Positions 1 through 7,076 are shown, counted from the stretch's first letter. The stretch: DNA of 10,326 bases from Planctomycetes bacterium RBG_16_41_13 (GCA_001828295.1 MHYI01000233.1:5722-16047), one strand, 5' to 3'. Notes: generated by a model from the letters alone, not told the origin. Made by a program: numbers and translations.

Positions 1-431
1 AGCTGATCAGGAAGGTTTCTCTTTCACGTTTTACGCGCCACTTGAGCCTTTTGATGGCATCCGGTGTTGGAATTCTAGAAGCTTTCACCATTGTGGAGAA
101 AGTTGTAGGGAACCGCGTTATTTCCGAGGCAATCAGAAAAGCAAAAAACGACGTGGAGACTGGTTTAACTATCACCGAATCCTTACAGAAAACAGCCGTG
201 TTTCCGCCGATGGTTATCAAGATGATATCTGTAGGAGAAACTACTGGTACATTAACAGATTCATTGGATAAAGTTTCTTCCTATTATGATCAGGAGGTTC
301 CGGCTACCGTTAAGAAAATGTTTTCGATAATGGAGCCAGCCTTGATTGTTTTTATGGCATTTATGGTTCTTGGAATAGCGCTTTCTATTTATTTACCGAT
401 ATACAAATCTATCAGTATGATAGGAAAATAA
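1..431 (+). CDS. Inner-membrane platform protein of the type II secretion / type IV pilus family (GspF/PilC/MshG-like), C-terminal part
   Basis: This is the 3' end of a gene that begins before the window; the frame is open from base 3 and gives 142 visible residues, about the last third of a family usually near 400 residues. The family forms the polytopic inner-membrane platform that couples the cytoplasmic assembly ATPase to pilin extraction. Seen directly: the start of the second T2SSF repeat (LSRFTRHLSLLMASGVGILEA), the conserved 'MISVGETTG.L' block, the 'YYDQEVPATVKK' block, then 'EPALIVFMAFMVLG' leading into a hydrophobic C-terminal membrane segment ending in LPIYK. A TTG at 42 and an ATG at 54 lie inside the conserved domain and are not real starts. 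The stop is followed after 3 bases by the PilM/PilN-like gene, so they are probably one transcript. The family is secure; whether it serves a pilus or a secretion system rests on the downstream genes, which favour the MSHA type. Confidence 0.93.
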   Translation, partial: LIRKVSLSRFTRHLSLLMASGVGILEAFTIVEKVVGNRVISEAIRKAKNDVETGLTITESLQKTAVFPPMVIKMISVGETTGTLTDSLDKVSSYYDQEVPATVKKMFSIMEPALIVFMAFMVLGIALSIYLPIYKSISMIGK

Positions 432-434
432 GCA

Positions 435-1892
435 ATGGTCGAAAGATACCTGGGAATCGAGGTTACACCGTTACATATACGATTGATAGAAATGTCGCCA
501 ACGGCGCCGCCGAAGGTGCATAACTTTTTTTCAGCGAATCTTTTTTCTGCTCATTCAGAAAATGTCTCACAGCAGCTATCTTCGGCAATATCAAACACAA
601 ATATTAAGGCCAGAAAGGCCAGGATAGCAATGAGCGAAACGCTTACCCACCGTGTCTTTGCTTTACCGCCAATACCAGAGAAGGAACTGGATATATTGGT
701 CGGGAAAGAGGTCAAAAATATTTTGCCGGCAACTCAGACGCAGGAAACGGTTTTTGATTGGCAGATAATCGGCGATGACGAGGGCGGGAAAAAAAGCGTT
801 TTAACCGCTGTGGTATTATCGTCTGAGGTGAGGAAGCAGGCCGGTTTTGTTGATGCTGTTGGATTTTCCCCGGATTTAATAACGACAATTCCCTGTGCAT
901 TATATAATTCCTTAAAACTTATCGAAGGCATACATTCAAAACCATCTGTCCTTTTGCACTTCGGAGGCTTGAAGATATATGCAATATTTATGAGAAAAGG
1001 AAAGTGGGTTTTCCATCGGGAATTTGAGCAAGACCCAAATTCAAGAGGTGTGCCATGGCAAGAAATTATCAGGACTTTTCTTTACTATCAGCAACTATTT
1101 AAAGGCGAGGCAGTTGAAAAGATTATCGTAAGCGGAAGCGTAACGGCAGAGATTGAAAAGGCTTGTTCGGAAGTGTTTAAAATACAGGTAGAGCGTTTTA
1201 GTCCTGCCCTGGATTTGTCGCCGCTAAAAGGGAGGTCTGAAGAATTTCGCCAGGTCATTTCTGAATATGCCCTGTCTATTGGATTGACTTCAAACGCAAC
1301 AAAGGATTGTATTAACCTGGTTTTGCCGGAGATTACAAAAAAAATAAGGGCAAAAATTATAAACAAATGCGCTGTAATGGGTCTTGCATTTATTATTGTA
1401 ATTATGGGCATAAGTTATTGGAGGCTTTTGAGTGCCGTATCATGTTGTGAACGTGTCTATCTTAAAAAAAAACAGGAACTAGCCAGTTTGGAACCATATC
1501 TTGCCGCTAAAAAAAAGCAGGACATCTACAGAGAAAACCAGTCTTTGCTCTGGAATATTGATAACCATTCTGCCTGGATGGAGACTTTGCGTGAGTTGAA
1601 CCGCATTATTGCGCCTGAAATGGTTTTCCAAAACTTAAGTATGAAAAGAGACGGAGAAAAGGTGGCTATTAACATCAAGGGCGGGGTATTTACTGCTGAC
1701 AATACCGCTGGCCTTGAAATTATTAACCGTTTTTATTCTCAGCTAACAACTTCTCTCTTTTTTACGAAACTGGCGATAAATCCTGATAACATCATATTTA
1801 CCCAGCCCAATGACGCGGAGGGAAGCAATACAGCGCATTTATCTTTTGAGATTAGCGGAGAGCTTTCACCGCTTGAAATTGAATATGAATAA
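435..1892 (+). CDS. Natural PilM-PilN type fusion (GspL/MshI-like): actin-like cytoplasmic domain, one TM helix, periplasmic ferredoxin-like domain
   Basis: A 485-residue bitopic assembly protein. Residues 1-~290 look like a PilM-type actin-fold domain: it opens with YLGIEV (PilM has LGID.G at this place) and has a PilM-like 'FALPPIPEKELDILVGKEVKNILP' segment at about 75-98. Residues 292-300 (CINLVLPEI) resemble the INLLP motif with which free PilN docks onto PilM. One strongly hydrophobic helix follows at about 312-334, then a charged, probably coiled-coil stretch (~340-375), then a PilN-like periplasmic domain (W.ETLRELNRIIAPEMVFQNLSM onwards to ~476). Fusion of PilM- and PilN-type parts in one chain is the GspL layout of type II secretion. 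The nucleotide-binding loops look degenerate: E replaces the usual D in the first, and 'LHFGG' stands at about 174-178 where a D.G signature is expected. ATG 435 is preceded by AGGAA at 422-426. It should join the platform protein to the PilO- and PilP-like products of the next genes. Confidence 0.82.
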   Translation: MVERYLGIEVTPLHIRLIEMSPTAPPKVHNFFSANLFSAHSENVSQQLSSAISNTNIKARKARIAMSETLTHRVFALPPIPEKELDILVGKEVKNILPATQTQETVFDWQIIGDDEGGKKSVLTAVVLSSEVRKQAGFVDAVGFSPDLITTIPCALYNSLKLIEGIHSKPSVLLHFGGLKIYAIFMRKGKWVFHREFEQDPNSRGVPWQEIIRTFLYYQQLFKGEAVEKIIVSGSVTAEIEKACSEVFKIQVERFSPALDLSPLKGRSEEFRQVISEYALSIGLTSNATKDCINLVLPEITKKIRAKIINKCAVMGLAFIIVIMGISYWRLLSAVSCCERVYLKKKQELASLEPYLAAKKKQDIYRENQSLLWNIDNHSAWMETLRELNRIIAPEMVFQNLSMKRDGEKVAINIKGGVFTADNTAGLEIINRFYSQLTTSLFFTKLAINPDNIIFTQPNDAEGSNTAHLSFEISGELSPLEIEYE

Positions 1893-1909
1893 GGCATTTA
1901 ATCAAACAG

Positions 1910-2482
1910 ATGATTGATAACAAATATCTGAAAATAAAAGAATTTCCTCTTTTTATTAAAATTTTAATTGTGGGTGTTCCGATTGTATTGTCGCTTTACC
2001 TTTTTTTTTATCTTCAGAAATTAAAGGTGTATAAACGTATCCAGAAAGATATAAAAACTACAGAATATGAATTAACGAAGGCACGGGAAATAACAGTAAA
2101 TGTCCGTCTTCCCGAAGAAAAAGAAAAGGAAAACTGGGAAGGCATAAACATGAGAGTGGAGAAGATACCTTCGGGAATAGACGTCCTTGGCCTTATGGAA
2201 GATATATCCAGACTCGAAACGACGCATAATATATCAGACGCCGCATTATCTAAAATTAGAGTTAGTCCCGTATTTAACTCTCAGTTTCACCGGTTAAAAG
2301 TAGATGATATTTTGCTTAAAATTTCTTTTTTGTGTAAGTACCGCGATCTTGCATATTTTATAAAAGAGGTAGGCACATTACCCCATGGAGCAGTTATAGA
2401 GTCTCTCGAAATGAGGACTGCATCGCATCCACTCATTTCGGCGGAGGTTCAGATTCGCCCGGTAGGTATGGAGAAACGATGA
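1910..2482 (+). CDS. PilO/GspM/MshJ-like bitopic membrane protein of the pilus alignment subcomplex
   Basis: A 190-residue protein with a short cytoplasmic N-terminus, one hydrophobic segment at about 15-37 (LFIKILIVGVPIVLSLYLFFYLQ), a charged and probably coiled-coil stretch to about residue 65, and a C-terminal domain with 'IDVLGLMEDISRLETTHNIS' and 'YRDLAYFIKEVGTLPHGAVIESLEM', typical of PilO-type periplasmic domains (choice of a short helix, then 'Y.DL..F...l..lp..v.i..l'). PilO dimerises with PilN and contacts PilP, so its place directly after the PilM-PilN fusion and before the PilP-like gene supports the call. No good ribosome-binding site is visible (only AAGG at 1891-1894, about 15 bases upstream), so translation may be coupled to the preceding gene. 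Sequence conservation in this family is low; the call rests on topology, length and gene order. Confidence 0.72.
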   Translation: MIDNKYLKIKEFPLFIKILIVGVPIVLSLYLFFYLQKLKVYKRIQKDIKTTEYELTKAREITVNVRLPEEKEKENWEGINMRVEKIPSGIDVLGLMEDISRLETTHNISDAALSKIRVSPVFNSQFHRLKVDDILLKISFLCKYRDLAYFIKEVGTLPHGAVIESLEMRTASHPLISAEVQIRPVGMEKR

Positions 2483-2988
2483 AAAACAAGGTTTTGCTTA
2501 TTTTGCTGGCGGTGCTTATGATTGGAGCAGTTATGTATAATATCAAGAAGTTATCAAAAAAAACCATAAAGAGATCCCCGTCAGTTGCCAGCGGAGCAAC
2601 GGCAATCCAGGAAAACACAAAACTCACAGGAAATACAGAATTCGTAACTTTGTATCTGAAGAGAAAAGATTCAGCTAACGGGTGGGAGCGGAATCCGTTT
2701 TATCTTCCTGATGAAGAAATTTTACGACAGGCTCCAAAAAAGGAGATTTCCTTACAGCAACAGCAGCAACCGCCACCGGACTTGAAGCTAGAGTTGGTTT
2801 TAACGGCAGACAATCAAAGGGTGGCTATTCTCAGCGGTCAGTTTGTCAAGGAAGGCGACCGGATAGGCGATGAAGTCGTGGTTAAGATTGAATCGGATAT
2901 GGTTATACTCAAAAAAAACGTAAGCCAACGAGTGGTTAAGTTGGATTCATTTTATAACTCCTTTCAGATCGGGAAAAGGAAGCAATAA
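2479..2988 (+). CDS. PilP/GspC/MshK-like periplasmic linker protein
   Basis: A 169-residue protein that starts in a 4-base ATGA overlap with the preceding stop and has GGAG at 2469-2472 as its ribosome-binding site. It has an uncleaved-looking N-terminal hydrophobic segment (VLLILLAVLMIGAVMYNI, about 5-22) with no lipobox cysteine, so it is probably a bitopic inner-membrane protein like GspC rather than a lipoprotein like classical PilP. A long flexible linker follows, including 'W.RNPFYLPDEE' at about 69-79, a pattern shared with PilP and MshK, and a QQQQQPPP low-complexity run at about 93-100. The C-terminal ~65 residues form an HR-like beta domain: 'LELVLTADNQRVAILSGQFVKEGDRIGDEVVVKIESDMVILKK' pattern, i.e. 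an 'A.I.g..v..GD.i....V..I....V.l' signature. The family role is to link the inner-membrane PilN/PilO complex to the secretin's periplasmic domains; the next gene is the secretin. Confidence 0.75.
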   Translation: MKNKVLLILLAVLMIGAVMYNIKKLSKKTIKRSPSVASGATAIQENTKLTGNTEFVTLYLKRKDSANGWERNPFYLPDEEILRQAPKKEISLQQQQQPPPDLKLELVLTADNQRVAILSGQFVKEGDRIGDEVVVKIESDMVILKKNVSQRVVKLDSFYNSFQIGKRKQ

Positions 2989-2994
2989 CAATTC

Positions 2995-4458
2995 ATGAAG
3001 ATAAACAGAAGACGCTTTTTCATTTTGGTAGTTGTTTTTTTTAACAGTCTTTTCGCAGGCTGTAAAATAACTGAAAATTATAAGGTGCATCCTCCAGCGC
3101 TCGTCATTAAACCACCGCCGCAAAGAGAGAAGATGGAAGAGCTGGTAGTTCCCATGATCGAAGACAGGAAGGGTACAGAAAAATTGATCACCTTCTCGTT
3201 GAGAGACGCTGATATCAGAGAAACAATGCTGTCCTTATCAAGGACCATTGGCTGTAATGTTACTTTAGACCCTGATATTACAGGCAAAGCCACAGTTGAC
3301 GTGAAAGATGTGACCTTGCCGGAAGCTCTTGACACAATTCTTACTCCATTAAACCTTCAATATAGAAAGGAAAATAACGTAATAAGGATTTCCAAACTTA
3401 CCCCGGAGACAAGGTTTTTTAAGGTAAATTATATTGATGTTGTAAGAACAGGTTCAAGCAACTTAACAACGTTCCTTAATGTGGCGAGCGGCGGCGGCGG
3501 AGGTGGTGCAATATCCAGTATGAGTATGTCCGATGTTTGGAAGGACCTGGAAAGCGGGATAAAAGGACTTCTTTCTGAAAAAGGAATACTCTTAATAAAC
3601 AAGTCGTCAGGGATAGTCATGGTAACGGACATACCGTCCAATTTAAAAAAGGTGGCCACATACCTTGAAAAAATTGAGGGTTCCATCCAGAGGCAGGTAA
3701 TGATTCAGGCAAGGATAGTCGCCGTCACCTTAACCAAAGAGTTTCAAATGGGGATTGATTGGTCTAAAATTAGTTCGATATCCGGCATCAAGGGGGAAGT
3801 ATCTCAATCTTTAAGCCCAAGTACAGGACTCTTTCAGATAGGGCTTTCTGAGGGTGATTTTTCTCTCCTTTTTGACGCTATGTCTACGCAAGGAAAGGTA
3901 AACATTTTGTCGTCGCCGAGGATTTCCACCCTCAATAATCAAAAAGCGGCTATAAAAGTGGTTAAATCCGACGTCTTCTTTGAGGTGCAAAGAGAGCTTG
4001 ACAAGGATGCAAGGACAACTACTACATCTACGACTTCCAAGATAGTGGATATAGGCATAATCCTGGAGGTGACTCCGCAAATTAGCGGAGACGGGCAGAT
4101 AATCATGGATATTCACCCGATAATTACCGAAAAAGCTGGTGAAGCCACTTTTGAATCAGAGGATATAAACATATCTACCCCCATTATCACCGTAAGGGAG
4201 GCAAATACTGTGGTAAAGGCGCAAGACGGACAGACCATGGTTATTGCAGGACTTATTCAGGAAAAAGCCGATGTGCAAAAACGAAAAGTTCCCTTCCTCG
4301 GAGACATCCCCGGTCTCGGCGTTCTTTTTGGGCAGACAAAGAATTCATCGGAAAAAAACGAACTGGTTATCTTTCTTACGCCTACAATATTGGCGGGGAA
4401 AAACATAGATGAACTCACACAGGAAGAATTGAAAAATTTCGATCTGAAGGGCATATAA
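2995..4458 (+). CDS. mshL: Outer-membrane lipoprotein secretin, MSHA-type (MshL-like; PilQ/GspD superfamily)
   Basis: A 487-residue secretin that should form the outer-membrane ring through which the pilus or substrate passes. The N-terminus is a lipoprotein signal: basic MKINRRR, a hydrophobic core, and a lipobox ending FAGC with Cys23 as the lipidated residue. Then a proline-rich linker, an STN/N0-like domain at about 64-133 (F.LRDADIRETMLSLSRTIGCNVTLDPDITGK), a secretin N domain at about 139-230 with a glycine run at 166-171, and the secretin barrel domain at about 231-465. The barrel carries the family signature VPFLGDIPGLGVLFG at 432-446 and the end motif ELVIFLTPTIL. The short length, single N domain after N0, and lipoprotein signal fit MshL better than GspD, which usually has several N domains. 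The ribosome-binding site (AAAGGA at 2975-2980) lies rather far upstream of ATG 2995. No separate pilotin gene is visible; self-piloting through the lipid is an inference. Confidence 0.93.
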   Translation: MKINRRRFFILVVVFFNSLFAGCKITENYKVHPPALVIKPPPQREKMEELVVPMIEDRKGTEKLITFSLRDADIRETMLSLSRTIGCNVTLDPDITGKATVDVKDVTLPEALDTILTPLNLQYRKENNVIRISKLTPETRFFKVNYIDVVRTGSSNLTTFLNVASGGGGGGAISSMSMSDVWKDLESGIKGLLSEKGILLINKSSGIVMVTDIPSNLKKVATYLEKIEGSIQRQVMIQARIVAVTLTKEFQMGIDWSKISSISGIKGEVSQSLSPSTGLFQIGLSEGDFSLLFDAMSTQGKVNILSSPRISTLNNQKAAIKVVKSDVFFEVQRELDKDARTTTTSTTSKIVDIGIILEVTPQISGDGQIIMDIHPIITEKAGEATFESEDINISTPIITVREANTVVKAQDGQTMVIAGLIQEKADVQKRKVPFLGDIPGLGVLFGQTKNSSEKNELVIFLTPTILAGKNIDELTQEELKNFDLKGI

Positions 4459-4462
4459 AAAA

Positions 4463-5761
4463 ATGTATGAAGAGTTTTACAGACTCAAGGAAAAACCTTT
4501 TAGCTTAACTCCCGACCCGGAATTTCTTTACTTAAGCACGAGCCACAATGAGGCAATGGAACACCTTGCTTATGGTATAACTCAAAAGCAGGGGTTTATT
4601 CTCATTACAGGGGAAGTGGGCACGGGGAAAACTACTATTTGCAGGGCACTGTTGAACAGATTGGGTGAAAAAATATCTATAGCCCTCATCCTTAACCCTT
4701 TCTTTTCAGAAGAAGAACTTTTGAGGTATATTCTTGTTGATTTCGGAGTTACCCCTGCAGGAAAGACCAAACTGGAACTCATGGAAGAACTCAATGCGTT
4801 TCTCATACATCATTCTTCCGGTGGCGGGGTATCCGTACTTATTATTGATGAGGCACAAAACCTTTCATTCCCCATGATGGAACAAATACGCATCCTCTCG
4901 AACCTTGAGACGGAAAAGGAGAAATTGCTTCAGATTGTTCTGGTAGGTCAGGAGGAATTGCGCGAGAAGCTTAAATTGCCCGGTCTTCGCCAACTGGATC
5001 AAAGGATTGCGGTTCGATACCATCTTCAACACCTTAATGGAAAGGATATCCAGGGGTACATTTACCACAGGTTGACGATAGCGGGCTCAGGGGGGGAAAT
5101 CTCTTTTACAAATGGCGCTCTGCGGGGAATTGGCAGATTTTCCCGTGGGATTCCCAGGCTTATCAATTTGCTCTGTGATCGGGCGCTGCTGAACGGATAT
5201 GCGAGACAAAAATACTGTATAACTGCGCGCATGGTTTTGCAAGCCGCAAAGAGTTTGCGCGATGAGGAAAAGTCAATATCAATTTATCCTGTAGTTATGA
5301 GTAACAGATTAGCAATAGGTTTTGGCGTTGCTCTGTTCATTATGACAGGATTCTTCTCTTATGCCATTGTTCAGGGTAAATTCACCTGGCATTTTCAGCA
5401 TAGGAGGATTGAAAATAACGCAGTTGGTCCGGTTACAAATCCAATACAAACAACCCGGGAAATGAATTCAGAAGCGGAAGTCTATACCATTGACAGAGAC
5501 TTTCCCTATACGATTCATGTCGCATCTTTTCTTACGATGGGGGATGCCCAAAGAAAAATCCAGCAGATAAAGCGGTTCGACATGCCTGTATTCATTTCAA
5601 AATACAACTTTCAGGGAGAAAAGATTTGGTATCGTGTTTTAATGGGGAAATTTAAAACCCGGGAAGACGCTTTTGCAGTCCAGAAGAAAATAAGGCAGTA
5701 CGAGGATATCCCTTACGTACATGTAATAGAAGCCATTTCTGATGTGGAAGTAGGAAAGTAA
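4463..5761 (+). CDS. ExeA/GspA/MshM-type AAA ATPase with a transmembrane helix and C-terminal SPOR domain
   Basis: A 432-residue protein. The N-terminal ~270 residues are an ExeA-type AAA ATPase: the opening 'Y.EFYRLKEKPFSLTPDPEFLYLS' is the family hallmark, followed by Walker A GEVGTGKT at 50-57, Walker B VLIIDEAQ at 125-132, a sensor-like 'IVLVGQEEL' at 158-166 and 'GRFSRGIPRLINLLCDRALL' at 224-243. A hydrophobic helix follows at about 284-303, so the ATPase is cytoplasmic and the rest periplasmic. Residues ~347-425 look like a SPOR domain (YTIHVASFLTMGDAQRKIQQI, then 'WYRVLMGKFKTREDA'), a fold known to bind denuded peptidoglycan glycans. In Aeromonas, ExeA with ExeB promotes secretin multimerisation at the cell wall; here the SPOR module probably replaces the usual peptidoglycan-binding module. 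It lies between the secretin gene (4-base gap) and the GspB/MshN-like gene (1-base gap). The ATPase family is secure; the function in this system is inferred. Confidence 0.9.
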   Translation: MYEEFYRLKEKPFSLTPDPEFLYLSTSHNEAMEHLAYGITQKQGFILITGEVGTGKTTICRALLNRLGEKISIALILNPFFSEEELLRYILVDFGVTPAGKTKLELMEELNAFLIHHSSGGGVSVLIIDEAQNLSFPMMEQIRILSNLETEKEKLLQIVLVGQEELREKLKLPGLRQLDQRIAVRYHLQHLNGKDIQGYIYHRLTIAGSGGEISFTNGALRGIGRFSRGIPRLINLLCDRALLNGYARQKYCITARMVLQAAKSLRDEEKSISIYPVVMSNRLAIGFGVALFIMTGFFSYAIVQGKFTWHFQHRRIENNAVGPVTNPIQTTREMNSEAEVYTIDRDFPYTIHVASFLTMGDAQRKIQQIKRFDMPVFISKYNFQGEKIWYRVLMGKFKTREDAFAVQKKIRQYEDIPYVHVIEAISDVEVGK

Positions 5762-5762
5762 T

Positions 5763-6974
5763 ATGAGCCTGATTCTTGATGCCCTAAGAAAAATTCAAAA
5801 ATTAAAGATGGAAGGAAAGCAAAGGAATCAAGCCGCCGGTTCGAGTTTCCCGTGGCTTTCTTCCCGGCGTAAGAGTTGGCGTTTCCCGGTAAAGTGGATC
5901 ATCCCTATTGGCGTAACAATTCCCATTCTCTTCTTTTTCACCCTTTACAAACAGCGTATTTTTAAGCCAATGGTGGCTACCGTGCCGCCTGCAGCAACAC
6001 GACAGGAATCTTTACCGGAAAATAACGTGTTGTTTAAAATACTTGATGAAAATTTTACAGGCAGTTCGCCGAAAAAGGAAGGGAATAGGGAGGAACTTCA
6101 AACTTCGGATTCAGGGAAAAACACACAGGTACTCGTTGCCGTAAAACCGCCGCCGCAAGAGGCGGAACCGGTTTCCCTTATAGAGAAGGCTCAGAAGGAA
6201 ATGACTAAGGAGGAATCTCCCATTGCTGCTATTGTGCCAGAACCTCAGGTTCAATCTCTTCCTGAAAAAGAAACATCGCTAAATGAAGCGGAAACGGCTG
6301 TCGCCGTCGCCCCAACTCCGGGATCAAGCCCCGTTCCGCCTGCTGAACAGCTTAAAGACAGCCGGGTCATTATTCATTCGGTAGACAAACAGGATGCTAT
6401 AGACAGTTTTAACCGTGCGCTGTTTTATTACAAAGAAAGTAACCTTCACGAGTCTATGGAGGAATACAAAAAAGTTTTAGAACTCGATCCCTCAAATGCC
6501 CATGCGCACAACAATCTTGGTATGGTTTACTACGATTTGGGAATGTTGAATGACGCAATAAATCAATATCAAAAAGCTATAGCAATAAGCCCGCGATATG
6601 ATAAAGCGCATCATAATTTGGCAGTTGCTTATTATGTAAAAGGCGATTTGAGCGAAGCAGCCTTTGATTTTACGATGGCTATTGAATATAACCCTAAAAA
6701 TCCTGAAAGTTACAACAATCTTGCGCTGGTTTTGCGGAAGCAAAACAGACTTGCAGAGGCACGGTGTATTTTGAAGAAGGGGCTTTCTGAGGCGTCTACC
6801 CGCTATCCGCCTTTTCACTATAATTTGGCGCTAACATTGGAAGACGAGGGGAATGAGAAGGAAGCTGCTTTTCATTATAGAAAATTTATAGAATTATCTT
6901 CTGATGACCAGAGTGGCCTGGTAGAAAAAGTAAAGAGACATCTGTCTTTAATATCGTCCTATGAACATCCATGA
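5763..6974 (+). CDS. MshN/GspB-like bitopic membrane protein with periplasmic TPR repeats
   Basis: A 403-residue protein starting with MSLILDALRK, the cytoplasmic N-terminal motif shared by GspB/ExeB and MshN proteins. A single hydrophobic segment at about 45-62 (WIIPIGVTIPILFFFTLY) is followed by a long low-complexity linker rich in P, E, A and K (about 65-205), suited to spanning the periplasm. From about 211 to 380 there are roughly five tetratricopeptide-type helical hairpins; clear examples are 'HAHNNLGMVYYDLGMLNDAI' at about 247-266, 'KAHHNLAVAYYVKGDLSEAA' at about 281-300 and 'ESYNNLALVLRKQNRLAEAR' at about 315-334. The start is well placed, with AGGAAAG at 5752-5758. The pairing ATPase-then-GspB/MshN copies the exeAB and mshMN order, so it probably works with the preceding ATPase in assembling or anchoring the secretin. 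It is the last gene of the pilus operon; a hairpin follows its stop. Confidence 0.8.
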   Translation: MSLILDALRKIQKLKMEGKQRNQAAGSSFPWLSSRRKSWRFPVKWIIPIGVTIPILFFFTLYKQRIFKPMVATVPPAATRQESLPENNVLFKILDENFTGSSPKKEGNREELQTSDSGKNTQVLVAVKPPPQEAEPVSLIEKAQKEMTKEESPIAAIVPEPQVQSLPEKETSLNEAETAVAVAPTPGSSPVPPAEQLKDSRVIIHSVDKQDAIDSFNRALFYYKESNLHESMEEYKKVLELDPSNAHAHNNLGMVYYDLGMLNDAINQYQKAIAISPRYDKAHHNLAVAYYVKGDLSEAAFDFTMAIEYNPKNPESYNNLALVLRKQNRLAEARCILKKGLSEASTRYPPFHYNLALTLEDEGNEKEAAFHYRKFIELSSDDQSGLVEKVKRHLSLISSYEHP

Positions 6975-6984
6975 CTTTCGGTCA

Positions 6985-7010
6985 CAAAGGGGGATGAAAT
7001 CTCCCCTTTG
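6985..7010 (+). terminator. Hairpin after the pilus operon, possible terminator
   Basis: CAAAGGGG at 6985-6992 pairs perfectly with CCCCTTTG at 7003-7010 around a 10-base loop, with a further G-T wobble pair possible inside. It begins 11 bases after the stop of the TPR gene and is the only strong hairpin at the boundary between the pilus operon and the kinase gene. No run of T follows it directly, so it is not a textbook intrinsic terminator; it may slow or partly stop transcription, or protect the 3' end of the message. Confidence 0.45.
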
Positions 7011-7012
7011 GC

Positions 7013-7050
7013 TGTCATTCCGAGCGGAGCGAGGAATCTTAAGATTCCTC
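7013..7050. repeat. Dispersed-type intergenic repeat ending in a perfect 20-bp palindrome
   Basis: The segment opens with TGTCATTCCGAGCGGAGCGA, the kind of sequence seen many times over in intergenic regions of several bacterial genomes, where it is often mistranslated as '(V)IPSGARNL'. It ends in a perfect palindrome at 7031-7050: GAGGAATCTT followed by its exact reverse complement AAGATTCCTC. GGAAT at 7033-7037 can pair either with ATTCC at 7017-7021 or with ATTCC at 7044-7048, so two exclusive hairpins are possible. It sits in the presumed promoter or 5' leader of the kinase gene, 14 bases before the ribosome-binding site. That it is multi-copy in this genome is inferred from resemblance; only one copy is in the window. 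Confidence 0.6.
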
Positions 7051-7076
7051 AATACATTCGGAACAAGGATTTAAAA

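Noticed and set aside
2755..2778. CAGCAACAGCAGCAACCGCCACCG run in the PilP-like gene as a DNA repeat element
   Set aside because: It encodes a Gln/Pro linker of the kind expected between the membrane anchor and the folded domain; it is too short to call a repeat array.
3811..4116. Minus-strand open frames such as this 101-codon one and others across the operon
   Set aside because: They lie opposite conserved coding sequence, show no family motifs and are what chance frames look like here.
7009..7025. TGG...GC upstream of the kinase as a sigma-54 promoter
   Set aside because: GG at 7010-7011 and GC at 7024-7025 are 12 bases apart instead of 10 and the flanking consensus is missing.
7008..7076. 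In-frame N-terminal extension of the histidine kinase from TTG 7008
   Set aside because: It translates the dispersed-type repeat and half of the hairpin, has no ribosome-binding site of its own, and ATG 7077 has AAGGA at good spacing.
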